Origin: Sordaria brevicollis
Taxonomy: Eukaryota; Ascomycota; Sordariomycetes; Sordariales; Sordariaceae
Direction of reading: 5' to 3'
DNA length: 64,000 nucleotides
Assembly (NCBI GenBank): GCA_033439795.1
Contig: JAUTDP010000007.1
Location: 2,604,001 to 2,668,000 of the forward strand
The notes under the pieces: model-generated
The model's input: only the letters and a program-made list of their open reading frames with translations
Told to the model about the DNA's origin: nothing
Database searches by the model: none
Position numbers and translations under genes: made by a program
In this document: positions 11,393-22,711 of the stretch, piece after piece
How the letters are laid out: every line of letters begins with the position of its first letter
Position numbering within the stretch: position 1 is the stretch's first letter

Positions 11393-13036
11393 TCACCACT
11401 GCTTGCCGTCATCCACATCGTCCTCGGTACCGGCCTGCTGAACAACAGGCGTCTTCCCTTCTGCCAGCGCTTTGGCCGTCAAGATCTCAAACTCGTACTC
11501 CTTCAGCGCCCTCAATTCACTCCGGAAGAACAAGAGCGACATCAGTCCATCCAACGTACCGCCCACCAACCCCAGCGTGCTGACAAGCATTAGGATGAAG
11601 GCAACAAAGTTGCGGGGGACGAACCACACGGCTACGAGACACCCAATCGAAACCCCAAGCCACGCGAAGAAGTGGTATGCCCGCCACTTGAGCTGCGACC
11701 GCTCACGTGTCACATACTTGTGGATCAAACTAAGGATCTGGTCGTAGCCGCTGGGTGGGAGGCGAGGAGGTAGAGAGTTGAAAGTGAGGAGTTGTTTTGT
11801 GTAGGAGAGATGGTCATCGGTGTGGGTTCCCACGTCATGGGCAGGGGTATTGGCTTCCGCGATGCTGGTGCCTTGGGATGATGGTTCCTGGAGGTAAGTG
11901 CCTGTTTGGATCAGGTGGTTCTCGGCGTCGTTGAGGATGGTGGTGGTTGGTTTGAGGGTTTGATGTTGTTGATTGTCATCACTGAATGGACTGTTGTTAT
12001 TATTAGGATGCTGCTGCTGCTGGTCCTTCAAAGAAACAAACTTTAACGTCGCCTCAACAGCAAAGTGATCGCTCAGTGAACACCCGTGCTCTGGATGCCG
12101 CATCATCATGCCCACCGCCGCACGCTTGACCACCCATCCCCCGCCGTTGGCCGCCACGTCGCCGGCCCCGGCAAAGATGTAATCAAGCCTCTTCCCGCGT
12201 ATGTCCGGCGTGCTTGGGTCGACGGTCACCACGGGCTTGCCGATGCCGAGCTTCTTCTGCTGCTTCGGCAACCAGCGCCACGTGTTGAAGGGTCCGTCGG
12301 AGGTGGCGCAGTTTTCCAGGATGTTGTACTCGGCCGTTGGGACAGGCCGGCCCCGAGCTTTTTCGGCGTGATGGTGGGCAGGGCCGACCGAGCTGTCGGG
12401 ATGGAGAACACGCCAGACGTCACGTACGGGCGCATTCTCGGTGATGATTTGGTGTTCGAGCGACATGGGAAGCATGTTGAAATCGCCCAGGCCGAGGACG
12501 AGGTGGCCCCTTTCGGCGGCGCCGCGGAGGAGCTTGGAGATCTCCCAAGACTGGGCGGTGCGGTGACAGATGTATGAGTCGTTGGGGCCGGATTCATAGG
12601 GGGCGTGGGTGTGCGTGTTGAAGACCTCGATGATGTGTTTCGGTCCCGGGCCATACCGAATCTTTGCACACGCAACGCCCTTCCCGACATACCAGTCACC
12701 GCGCCAGAACGCCGTGGGCCGTCCGTTCAATGGGTACCGGAACATGGTGCTCTCCTCGATGGGCCACTTGGACAGGATGGCCAGACCGCCGCCAAAGGCG
12801 CCGGCAAAGTAGAACTTGCCATAAGGCAGGATGTAGCGGGTTTCGCGCCGGATGGTCTGGTAATCCTCGTGACAGAAACACTCCTGGAGCGCGACGATTT
12901 GAGGTTGCGGGTCGGCGATGGCAAGCTGACGGCCGATTTCTAGGAGACGCTCACGGCGTAGTTTCGATATGTATTTAAGACCCCAGCAGTTGAGCGTCAC
13001 TATGTTTATCTCGGTGGGCAAAGGTGAGTCGGCCAT
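11393..13036 (-). CDS. ISC1: Inositol phosphosphingolipid phospholipase C / neutral sphingomyelinase
   Basis: A single intronless frame of 547 residues. The endonuclease/exonuclease/phosphatase fold shows its metal and catalytic motifs in order: T-L-N-C-W-G-L-K near residue 16, A-L-Q-E-C-F, G-G-G-L-A-I-L-S-K-W-P, N-T-H-T-H-A-P-Y, L-G-D-F-N, K-R-L-D-Y-I-F and S-D-H-F-A-V-E. After a Gln/Asn/Thr-rich linker come two hydrophobic segments (about residues 450-500) that would anchor the enzyme in the membrane, the standard Isc1 arrangement. Isc1 cleaves the phospho-head group from inositol phosphosphingolipids to give ceramide, and acts in the ER and mitochondrial outer membrane. Length is close to known fungal members. 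It is convergent with the kinase and divergent from the WD40 gene. No missing catalytic residue was noticed. Confidence 0.92.
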   Translation of the reverse strand: MADSPLPTEINIVTLNCWGLKYISKLRRERLLEIGRQLAIADPQPQIVALQECFCHEDYQTIRRETRYILPYGKFYFAGAFGGGLAILSKWPIEESTMFRYPLNGRPTAFWRGDWYVGKGVACAKIRYGPGPKHIIEVFNTHTHAPYESGPNDSYICHRTAQSWEISKLLRGAAERGHLVLGLGDFNMLPMSLEHQIITENAPVRDVWRVLHPDSSVGPAHHHAEKARGRPVPTAEYNILENCATSDGPFNTWRWLPKQQKKLGIGKPVVTVDPSTPDIRGKRLDYIFAGAGDVAANGGGWVVKRAAVGMMMRHPEHGCSLSDHFAVEATLKFVSLKDQQQQHPNNNNSPFSDDNQQHQTLKPTTTILNDAENHLIQTGTYLQEPSSQGTSIAEANTPAHDVGTHTDDHLSYTKQLLTFNSLPPRLPPSGYDQILSLIHKYVTRERSQLKWRAYHFFAWLGVSIGCLVAVWFVPRNFVAFILMLVSTLGLVGGTLDGLMSLLFFRSELRALKEYEFEILTAKALAEGKTPVVQQAGTEDDVDDGKQW

Positions 13037-13991
13037 CGTGACTTGGAGGTTTCGTATGGGTCTTTACACAGTAAGAGCAGAGCCGTTGGATGTGGTGGGA
13101 GTGAGCGCTTCAGATGAAATGTCAGATCAAGAGCGAAGTCAGATGAGAAGCTGTAGACTCATGATATGTCCACACGGTCGTAACGCGATGAAGTAACGAG
13201 AGACGAAAGGGTTTCTTATGATCAAACAGAAGTTGTCTGCCAGTTCCAACAACGAACTGAACTCGCCTTTCCAAGTTACGGTCACGGCGGCGTCTCTCCA
13301 GTCCATGAACTCGTCTGGCTATGCCATTCTAGGTTTGGCGTTTCCGCCCAGTTGGTGTGGAGCTGAGATCTCCAAGACGGGACGGGACTGTCGACGTTGA
13401 CGTGGAGGACTCCAGCGGACGGATTGACCAATGGTGTCTTTGCATGCAGCTTCAAAGTACCTATGTACCTCTCATCCAGCCCCTTGATGTCAAAAGCAAG
13501 ACAGCTATCACCTAAGAAATAGTTCATATATTTACTAGACTGGATTTGCGAAGCACAGAGGAAGTCTTCCTCTCCTTCAAAGACTACGATCCAGCTGCCT
13601 GTTGCCTACGATTTAACGAGCAAAGACATGTTGGTTGAAGTCCTGTTGGCTTGAGGGATGTGAACTCCATTGTATCCTAGCTCCCTGACGCTTGTGCCTG
13701 CCCCACGCCCCTGCATCCCCAATAGTCGGGCAAGGTACCTTGCTGTGCGCGCATCCATGCCCATGCGCTTGTGAACTTTCTTCCACTCTTCCACTGACGC
13801 AAATCGGATCACGCTCAACAAACGAATCTACGACGTCTGAATTTACCATCTTTACCATTCATGCCTTGGCGTCAGTGAAGGCTCAGATTCACTCCGCCAT
13901 CCATCTTCTTTGTGCAGCACCTTATTGCTACATCCGCAACTTTGCGCCCAAGGACAGAACGGCATCTTTCGAACAGAGCTTCCCCCACGAT
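13037..13991. promoter_or_regulatory. Divergent promoter region between ISC1 and the WD40 gene
   Basis: 955 bases shared by two divergent genes. Two very short upstream frames precede the WD40 start: ATG at 13757 (5 codons then TGA) and ATG at 13861 (5 codons then TGA). The open frame that continues upstream of 13992 in the WD40 phase contains no ATG, so 13992 is the preferred start. No other gene is seen. Confidence 0.45.
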
Positions 13992-15753
13992 ATGCCCAAA
14001 ACCCGGGTTTCCTCTCCAGAAGGCACAACAGCTGCTGAGCCGCCTTACCCCAAACGCCGCAGACTCCCAAACGACGACGCCAGTTCGATGCCTCGGTACA
14101 GTTCACCCGCTGAAGATATGAACCGCGACGAAGACACACCAGGATACGAAGGCCGATCCCGTGCCCATAGGCCGTTAGCGCGCGGCGACCGTCTCTCTAC
14201 GAGCCCGAACAGGGCCAGGGATGCGAGCGCAAGCAGAAGCAGAAGCCGAAACGGAAGAAGCAGAACCAGAAGCACCAGTCCCCGCTCCGACGAAGGCCAG
14301 CAACAACGGCGATACCGCTCCAGGTCATCATCCAGGTCGCGATCGAGATCTTCGTCGCGCTCAAGGAGTCGCTCGTACTCACGCTCTCCAACACGATCCC
14401 AATCCCCTCGCTCTCGCTCCCGCTCCCGGTCGCGCTCCCGAACAAGCTCAACACGCGATCGCTCTCGTTCTGTATCCCGCTCTCGCTCGCAAGACCGCCG
14501 CTACTCCGAATCACATGCGAAAGAGCTCCGACCAAATTACCGACCCCGCCTAGAGCTGAGAGGCCATACCGCTGCCATCAGCCAGGTTCGAATATCACCA
14601 GACGGCAAATGGATTGCTTCGGCTTCTGCAGATGGCACCGTCAAGATTTGGGATGCTTCTACCGGCCATAACCTTGACACTCTTGTAGGCCATATGGCTG
14701 GAGTCTCATGCCTGGCATGGGCACCGGATAGTAACACCTTGGCTACCGGCTCAGACGACAAGGCGATTCGTCTCTGGGACCGGGTGACTGCCAGTCCTGC
14801 ACACGCTTGTGGGGATGAAACCAACCGTGGCCAGGGACCACGAGAGTACATCAGAGGCGGCAGCCAGCTCAGGACTGCACGCGGAGGTAGAACAGGAATG
14901 GGCCCGTTGCTGGGACATCACAACTACGTTTACTGCCTCGCCTTTTCTCCAAAAGGAAACATTTTGGCCAGTGGTAGCTATGACGAGGCTGTATTTTTGT
15001 GGGATGTACGAGCTGGCCGGTTGATGCGCAGTTTGCCCGCTCATAGTGACCCGGTTAGCGGCATTGACTTTTGCTGCGACGGGACACTTGTCGTCAGTTG
15101 CTCGACGGATGGACTCATGTACGTCTCGGACCACAAAGAAATATGGTTCTATGGAATACGATGGCTGACTTAAAGAGCTTTTCAGTCGAATATGGGATAC
15201 CTCCACCGGCCAGTGTCTCCGAACACTCGTCCACGAGGACAACCCCGCCGTTACCAACGTTTGCTTTAGCCCGAACGGCCGCTTCGTACTCGCCTTCAAC
15301 CTCGACAACAGCATTCGTCTCTGGGACTATGTATCAGGAAGCGTTAAGAAGACATACCAAGGCCACAAAAACAGCGGCTTCTCGATAGGCGGAGGTTTTG
15401 GCGTGGTGGCCAACAACAATGATAAACAGGCCGACTCTCGACAGGGCAGAAGGGGGAAGCCATTCGTTGTGTCGGCTAGTGAAGACGGAGATATCGTGAT
15501 GTGGGATGTGGTTACCAAGCAAATCGTATCGCGCATCGAAAAGGCCCACGTGGGGGTCTGTTTCTGGGTGGATGTTAACGGCGACACCATGGTGAGTTGT
15601 GGCCAGGACAGCACCATTAAGGTCTACAAAAATGTGCGGAGGACAAAGAACAAGCGCCAGCGGAAGCTTGACAAGCCAAACGGCGTCGATGGGACGAATG
15701 GTCATGGAAATGGAAGAGGAATCGATTCCGACGAAGTCATGGATGATGTTTAG
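13992..15753 (+). CDS. swd3: WD40 protein of the WDR5/Swd3 type with an N-terminal RS domain
   Basis: Exons 13992-15118 and 15186-15753 give 564 residues. The intron has a GTACGT donor, a CTGAC branch and a TTCAG acceptor, and rejoins the frame as D-G-L-I-R-I-W-D. Residues about 75-172 are dense Arg-Ser dipeptides. From about residue 190 come WD repeats: L-R-G-H-T-A-A-I with V-K-I-W-D, A-I-R-L-W-D, L-L-G-H-H-N-Y-V with F-L-W-D, I-R-I-W-D, and later repeats ending V-M-W-D and I-K-V-Y. The order and linker resemble WDR5/Swd3, the WD40 subunit of the COMPASS (Set1) histone H3K4 methyltransferase. The tail is basic and then Gly/Asp-rich. Loop insertions between repeats 2 and 3 and before the sixth are longer than in the yeast protein. 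Family is certain; the COMPASS assignment is inference. Confidence 0.8.
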
Positions 15754-16234
15754 CGTGTCCGCCAGGCCGAATTGTAGCGGACCACGGTTTGTGGAGAGGA
15801 GCATAATCAACACCAGATACCCCCTTCCTGCCTATACCATGGTTTGTGAACGCTTTTGGAGACATGAATGCTGAGACGAACAAGTCTTTTGCATCTTTCC
15901 TATGTTGCCTGGATTTCCACCATGATTCGCACCATTATCTTCCCGATTATGGACCGGCTATGCGCCCAATCCAGAAACAGCTTTTGGGTTGTCACCCAGT
16001 CCCAGAGGTAGAACAGATCCACACTGCATTGCGGCGGTTCTTCGCACCCGAGGAGATAGGCATACGTACAGGTAGTGGTCAACCCCTTTTGTTGCCGGTA
16101 CCTGCTTGACCACTCTCAGTCTAGAGGCTTGCCTGCCCTGACATGAAAATTTGTGGCGTCAAATGAGTGGGCGAACTGACCTGCCGGTTGCAGGCCTAGA
16201 ACCCGTAGAAGTTTTGACGGAGAGCGATCAGGCC
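15754..16234. other. Convergent 3' region between the WD40 gene and PCC1
   Basis: 481 bases between convergent genes. It contains short open frames on both strands without a domain or good start context. It is read as 3' UTR sequence; nothing else is seen. Confidence 0.5.
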
Positions 16235-16712
16235 TCATTGACTGGCCTTCTCAGACTCGATGACGTCCACATCCATCTCCTCCTGCACCTCCAACACCAA
16301 CGCGAGACTGTCCATGAAGGAGTTCACGGCGACGCGGAGCATGCGGTTTGTAGTCGCCTTGTAGTCCACTCGGAGGATCGTCTCCCCAGCATCGCTGCTC
16401 TCGGGTGCCGCCACGGTTGTGAGCTCCCGCTTGACGAGGCCAGAGAGCTCCTTGTCTACCCTCAGGGCCTGGAGAGCGACAGAAGCCAACCGAGCATCAG
16501 GGAAAGGCACCTGAAGTGTTCTTTAGGTTTGTTTGTGTCAGTCTCAATGCAATGAAGCATTTAAATGAAGATAAGATGTCGTGAGCTAAGAAACGGAAAA
16601 TAGAACTCGAGTCCAAATTGGACAACAATTTCAGAGTAAGGAATGAGACAACAACACATAAATAAAAAGATATGACCTACAGCGAGCAGGGGAAGTTGTC
16701 GTCGGTTGCCAT
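16235..16712 (-). CDS. PCC1: EKC/KEOPS complex subunit Pcc1
   Basis: Two exons on the minus strand: 16712-16681 (ATG to the donor GTAGGT) and 16520-16235, giving 105 residues. The 160-base intron has an ACTGAC branch. The acceptor was placed at AAAG (16524-16521) rather than the nearer TTCAG because only this choice keeps the frame and yields C-S-L-T-L-Q-V-P-F-P, the start of the Pcc1 fold. The rest (A-R-L-A-S-V-A-L-Q-A-L, V-D-K-E-L-S, R-M-L-R-V-A-V-N-S-F) is typical of Pcc1/LAGE3. Pcc1 is the dimerising subunit of KEOPS, which makes t6A37 on ANN-decoding tRNAs and affects telomeres and transcription. Full length for the family. It would be missed by a predictor that ignores the 32-base first exon. 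Confidence 0.87.
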
Positions 16713-18108
16713 GGTTGCGGTCTTTTAGAACCCCGTGTTCTAAACACTTGCAAGAAAAATGTTGTCTTGGACCAAGGGGTTTCAAATTGGCACTTCCTTT
16801 AACGGTTGCCAGGGGGAGTTTGTGTGGTAAGCGCTACCCGATGACGAATGTCCAAATTCCAACCGCCGCGGCGTCGCAAAAGCGCTCTTCCAGCAGTGTG
16901 CCTGTGCTGTGATGACTGCCCCTGTGATGACAAGATGCCCTTCCCTGTAAGCAACTCTGTAGGACCCTCAAACTGTTTGTTTTTTCACACTGGCAATTTC
17001 GCAGCGACGTTGCTATCGTCTACTGCGCAGAGGGTAATCGTAAGGTCGTAGGCGGCAGGCTGGCTGAACACAAGCGAGCTCGACATTCGGTTGTGCCGTG
17101 CTGCGGGCGCAAAGGCGCAGAGGAATTCAAATGGCGGCTCTACAGAAAAAGGACAAGCTCCGGCATCACCTCCATCCCTATCTCAGCTGGGAAGTGGAGC
17201 TCTGGGGGGGATCTCCCGTCGGGACGGAGTGATGTTATTGGCCCAAGCGCGACTGCGAATGCCAAGAGCAAAGGTTGTCAGGACAACGGCGGGTGAGATG
17301 GAGCTTTGGACGCGCTTATTGGGCGGTGAATTGTTTTGGAAGTCACCAAGCCCCCCGAATTCTTCGCTGGCCCACGATGAACAAGGGCGCAGGCAGCGGT
17401 CGGGCAAGTTGAGTTGCAAAGTTCGAGGCGGTCTCTGCATGGAAGGTGAGGTGAAGGTCTCGCTCATTCTCCAGTTCCCCAGGGTCCCTGCCAATGACAA
17501 TACAACCTTGCAAGCAAAAACACCGCTCTTGGTACCGGTAAGGCCGTACCTGCTACAAAACCTGTTCTCCGCAACCAGTCCAGCATCATACCCTCCCACT
17601 CCCATCGCACATCATCATCAAGTTGCCCGGTCCTTTGTTTCTTCAATCCTCCTCCTTCCTGCCTCCGGTCCCTTCCTTCTGAAGAATTGGCATTTTCGCA
17701 GCCGGCGTTCGTCTTTTCCCATCTTTGGAGGCTTCGACTCTTGTTTTTGGCCCTTTTCCTCTTCTCACCCCGCACCTGCTTGCGCCGAGTGCAGTGCGTA
17801 CACAGTCCCTTGCGTCGCGGTACACCACCCCAGCTTGGCTTCCTTTGTCGGCACACAATCGCTCGCGAAACGATCTGCGATCTCGACTTCAGCTTCTTCC
17901 CGTCAATCCAACCAAAAGTAAAGGCCCGACCGAAAAGAACAAAATAAAACAAAATATCGAATTGGAGGTCGCCTTCCTTCGCTCCCGCCTCCCATTCACT
18001 CATTATACACTTTTACTACCCCGGTTAATGCACCCGCGCATTGTCGCAAAGTCAATCGCTCTTTCGACATAAACAGTCGCTACTCGGAGCCTCCCAGGCC
18101 ACGACGCC
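16713..18108. promoter_or_regulatory. Divergent PCC1/CDC14 upstream region
   Basis: 1.4 kb between divergent starts. The distal half is mixed-composition DNA; from about 17,560 it becomes strongly pyrimidine-rich (TTCCTT, CCTCC runs), consistent with a long CDC14 leader. A 276-codon plus frame (17091-17921) crosses it but shows no domain and has leader-like composition, so it was not called. Confidence 0.45.
18028..18072 (+). promoter_or_regulatory. Upstream ORF in the CDC14 leader
   Basis: ATG at 18028 opens a 14-codon frame ending in TAA at 18070-18072, 36 bases before the CDC14 start. It lies in the pyrimidine-rich stretch that looks like transcribed leader. Whether it is translated is unknown. 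Confidence 0.35.
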
Positions 18109-20352
18109 ATGGCTCCTTCCTCCAGACACTCCAGCAGTCTGGGGCAAATCATCGAATACATTCCCGGTACGTGTGTACATCATGAGTGTAGCATCCTGAT
18201 CGTCTCAATCCCTTCTACCAAGTTTTCTCCTCTTCTTGGGCTTCGTCGCACAAAAACTCCATGTTTATGACCCACCCGCATCCCATGTTCACCGCCCCGC
18301 AACGCAGCGGCTCTATCCCAACATGTGCACCGCATTTGAATATCCTCTACAATACCAGCACTTCCCTTATAGTATACTAACTTTCACAGACCGATTGTAC
18401 CTTGCATCTTATTCTGAACCACCTACCGAGCATACCTTGTTTCCCTACCCGGATCCAGAACCACGCTCTCCGCGCAAGCGCTCTCAACGGACAGTCGACC
18501 AAGTCGCGGAGCGTAAGAAGCCATACTACTTCACAGTCGACGACACTCTTCTATACAATGCCTTCCACCACGATTTTGGCCCGTTTCACATCGGCCATCT
18601 TTACCGCTTCGCCCTGCAGTTTCACGAGATTCTCGGAGCCAAGGAAAACAAAGACAGGCCGGTAGTGTTCTGGAGCAAGGCCGACCCACGCAGTAGGTTA
18701 TCCCAGTCCGCCTTCTGCGCAAATGTTTGCTGATCAGTGCCGTCTCAGGTCGTGCCAATGCTTCTTGTCTACTGGCTTGCTACATGGTTTTGATCCAATC
18801 GTGGCCTCCTCATCTGGCGCTTGCCCCAGTCGCCCAGGTCGACCCTCCTTTGATGCCCTTCAGAGACGCCGGCTATAGTCAGGCTGACTACGGCATCACG
18901 GTTCAGGATGTTGTGTACGGTGTGTGGAAAGCCAAGGAGGAGGGTTGCTGTGTGTTGGAGACTTTTGATCTCGACGAGTACGAAAAGTTTGAGAGAGTTG
19001 AGCACGGCGACTTCAACTGGATTACCCCCAACTTCCTGGCATTCGCTTCTCCTCAGCATACCCCGGTCGCTCGCACGCCTGAAGGAACTGAACAGTGGTC
19101 GCTTCTTCCAAAGACTTTGGCTGCTGTCGACGCGCATCCTACGCTGCCGCAGCCCTTCAAGAACGTCCTTCGGCATTTCTCGGAGCGGAATATCGGTCTT
19201 GTCGTTAGGCTGAACTCGCAGCTCTACAACCCCTCTTACTTTGAAGCCCTAGGAATCAACCATATCGACATGATCTTTGAGGATGGAACTTGCCCGACCC
19301 TTTCGACTGTACGGAAGTTCATTCGCATGGCCCATGAGACCATTTCCAGGAAAAAGGGCATCGCTGTTCACTGCAAGGCTGGTCTCGGCCGCACAGGCTG
19401 CCTCATTGGTGCCTACCTCATCTACCGACATGGATTCACAGCAAACGAGGTGATCGCATACATGCGCTTCATGCGCCCAGGCATGGTCGTTGGGCCTCAG
19501 CAACATTGGCTGCATCTGAATCAAGGCGTCTTCCGGGAGTGGTGGATTGAAGAGCGCGTTGAGAGGAGACTGCGCAAAGAGATGGCTGCTGCAGCAGCCG
19601 CCGCACAGGCTAACGGGGCTGCGCAGCCCAGCACCCCTATCCGTGCCATGTCGAAGACGAGTCTTGGCCGTAGCTCTAGCAAAAACGGCGTGTCGACACC
19701 TTCTAACAGAGGATCTGTTCGAACGCCGCTGGGAGAAATCGACCGGGACGCGACGCGTGATAATCACATTGGTGTACAAGAGGATTACCTGCCTGCACCC
19801 ACGCCAGGACAGCCAAGAAAGACGCAGCGAGGAGCGGTAGATCGCCAGAAGGGATACGGTCGAGGACCTATTCAGACCACTGTGGAGGAAGAGCCTGTTC
19901 CCATGGCAGAAGTGACAACTACCGAAACGATTACGGTTCAAAAGAGTTCAAGGGGACCGAATTCAGAGGAGGAGTGGAATCTTCGGAGATCTCGGCGAAG
20001 ACAATCTGCCGCTCCAGCCGTACCGGAACAACGACCCGAAGTGTCTGTCACGCACCAAGTCGCTTCTACGAAAACGACAGTTTATCAAGCTATGGATAAC
20101 GACGCATCGAACGATATCGAGAACATTGGTGTCGCAGCAGCACGAGTAAAGGCCCACGACCATGCTCCACGCACTAGTTCTGCGTCCGGAGTCTTGACAA
20201 AGCAACGAGGCAACACTAGTGCTAAACGCCATCCACCTGGGACCGTCAGAGAAGCTGGTGTTCGAAAGACCAGTGGACGAGTTGGGAGTATAGGGAACTC
20301 GACGACCAGTCCAGCTGCTGTATCGGCGGTACGAAAAATAAGCGGGATGTGA
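18109..20352 (+). CDS. CDC14: Dual-specificity protein phosphatase Cdc14
   Basis: Exons 18109-18166, 18390-18692 and 18749-20352 give 654 residues. The N terminus joins as E-Y-I-P-D-R-L-Y-L-A-S-Y, the conserved opening of Cdc14. The N-terminal non-catalytic domain is followed by the dual-specificity domain with the CX5R signature V-H-C-K-A-G-L-G-R-T-G, nucleophile Cys329, and the downstream Y-M-R-F-M-R-P-G-M-V-V-G-P-Q-Q motif. The last 250 residues are low-complexity, Ser/Thr/Arg-rich and disordered-looking, as in other filamentous fungi, where they carry localisation signals. Cdc14 reverses CDK phosphorylation at mitotic exit and in septation. Introns have GTACGT and GTAGGT donors and TACTAAC/GCTGAT branches. 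Nothing is abnormal. Confidence 0.94.
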
Positions 20353-21959
20353 CCACATCCTTAAGGGTCGCGAGAGACTCTACTTCGGTTGTATGAGTTA
20401 TGATGAAAGCTCCGATTGATGCCCTTTGGACATACGTTACGTTTACGTCTTGGGTTTATCAGTAGCAGCAAGCAAGCATTCAGCGTCAGCATATTGGCTT
20501 AGCCATTACGATTTGCATGATCAGCACTTTATGGGCATTCCACGCATGACGGCCTCTCTGGCGTAGCAGGCTTCGTCTTTGGAGGCGTTTTCTTCTAGAA
20601 AAGCAGATTTTATATCTCGGTTGTGGAGGACTGGATACGATACACGTTGCACAGGCATGAGCATGGAATGAGGGCAAGGGGGCAAAGGGGATTATTTTCT
20701 TGACCAGATTAAAGCTCTGGCATAACTTCTTTGGTGGACATTGGCATTGTTTGGAGGGTTGGAATTACGATGGAGATTTGGGCTACTCTTTCTCGGTTCG
20801 TCGTCATGGATGTTGGTGTCCCCATGTTTAAATATTTCTGTACGAAGTCTGGATAGATAGGGTTGTCAGATTGATTAGACGACTGACGCCCTACTCGAAC
20901 AATATCAGGCATTTCTGCAGTTCTGGCTCTTCTAGTGAATCCTGAACCTGACATTAAAGTTGATGTTCTTTTCCCGGTTGTCATCAAGATGCGGGCTGCT
21001 TTTGACTGCCACGAACGCTAGATGGAAATGACAAAGCCCAGTCTCACTGAACTGCCCGCCCATGAGCTACTTCTAGAAATGGAACCACCTGGAGGCCTGC
21101 TAGCATAGCAGTTTCCGGGCGGCTTTCTCTTTTGAACGGTTCAAGATGCGTTACAGTTGCTGGCGTGTTCAGTTGTTCCTTCACAACGGTTTTCAACCCA
21201 GAAACTGTTTCTCTGCAATTAGCCTGCGAGTGGGAAACGAGGGCCGCGGGGACTCGGAGGCAAGATGAGGAAGTCGCGATGCTTAGAGGTAGAGGTACCT
21301 AGGTAACTGTCGGTTGTAGGTACTCTACCTACAAAGTTCATGGAAGGAGCTGGGCGGTCCAGCCAGGCAAATTCGAGTCCGAGTCGGGCCAGCGGGCGAC
21401 GACGAACTTGGGAGAATCCGATGCAAACCGGGCTCGCAGCAAGTCCTCTTAGGTCCGCGACATGTACACCGGCCGGAAATCTCCACTGTTAAGAGGGGTA
21501 GTAGAGCGATGAAATTTCACATACATTATGTCGGGCTTCACTAACAGATGATACTTCCGCTTCTGTTCCTCGCGACCTTTGCTCCTTCCCGTTCCGACTG
21601 CTCGACTACCTACTTCTTCGCGGGAGTGGGGACTTGCGGTTGTTGGTGGTGGCTGGCTAGGTAGACTGCGACGACTGGGAAGGCACAGCCGTTGCAGGGA
21701 AAGAACGGGTGGTCCACAGTTGATTGCGCACAACCCCACGGTTTCTGATAGAAAAACCGTAAGGGCTTCAGTTTTCTGTTCCCATCGCAGTGCCTGGGGA
21801 GCCGGCCGGGAAAGGACTTAGTGGGATATATATAGAAAGGATCTTATGGTTGTTTGGTGGTTGAAAGTTGGTTCCTTCCAAGGTATGGTTGTTGGGCGGT
21901 TTCCTGCAGATAACGTTAGCTAGACAATTACGGTTTTTGAGAGAATAACGGTTTTTATA
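20353..21959. other. Gene-free flank leading to the AT-rich block
   Basis: 1.6 kb of ordinary-GC DNA without a supported gene. It contains short GGTACCT/AGGTAC-type palindromic repeats (about 21,290-21,335), common in intergenic DNA of this class. GC content falls off between 21,820 and 21,970. Lack of RIP-type depletion of CpA/TpG shows it lies outside the mutated domain. Confidence 0.5.
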
Positions 21960-22706
21960 TCGGATTTAGGGGAGGATATTACTCGTATACAAATTAATAT
22001 AGGCGGTACATAGTCTAAAAAGTCTAAGGCAATTACGAATATAAACGCCTTCCTAAGTTATATCTCGGTATACTCTCGCTTAGGGTCCGAAGTTCCACTC
22101 AATTAAAAAGTAGAAACTAAATATATAGTACATAATACGCTTTGCCTAAAGGGGATTCGGATGTGAAATATCGCCGTTAATAATTAAAGGTTATAATGAA
22201 TAATAATATAATAATAGCCGGAAATTTGAAACTATCGCCGAATATAGTATAATATATTGCAATTAATATCGATATAAAATTGAAATTAAATAGATAAATA
22301 AACAACATATTAATCAATAACGTAATACTATTAATATATTATATTAAGTAGGGAAAAATTATAATATAATAAATAAATATTAATATTATAAGACTTTAAT
22401 ATATAATAGAGAGTAAATTAGAGAGCTGAGAATAAAAGAAGTATAAAATCGTAATTAACGAATTAATTATATAAGGTATTATAATAAACTAGGAATTTAG
22501 GAAATAAAATATTTATTAAAATAGAATTAAAAGGGAAAACCTAGCCGTAAATTATAATTATAATAATAAAGCCGGGAAGGGATTATATTAATATTTAGCC
22601 GCCGCTATTAGGACCGTTATTACCTTTCTTCTTCTTATAATAACGTTTATTAAAATCCTTATTATTATTATCAGAATCGGAGAAATTAGTAAATAAATCG
22701 GATAAG
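21960..22706 (-). pseudogene. Base-layer element, left part (degenerate minus-strand frame)
   Basis: RIP-mutated DNA left of the outer LTR element. Its last 110 bases (22,706 back to about 22,595) read on the minus strand as a Lys/Asn/Ser/Gly-rich tail. This continues in frame from 55,663 onward when the inserted element and one ATATC copy are removed. The protein is not recognised; a basic gag- or DNA-binding-like tail is possible. The leftmost 600 bases show no readable motif. Confidence 0.4.
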
Positions 22707-22711
22707 ATATC

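Noticed and set aside
17091..17921. 276-codon plus-strand open frame upstream of CDC14
   Set aside because: No ATG-led conserved sequence, Pro/Ser-rich leader-like text, overlaps the pyrimidine-rich CDC14 leader.
20709..20987. 92-codon minus-strand open frame after CDC14
   Set aside because: It has an ATG but no recognisable motif, no intron evidence and no supporting context. A small gene cannot be excluded.
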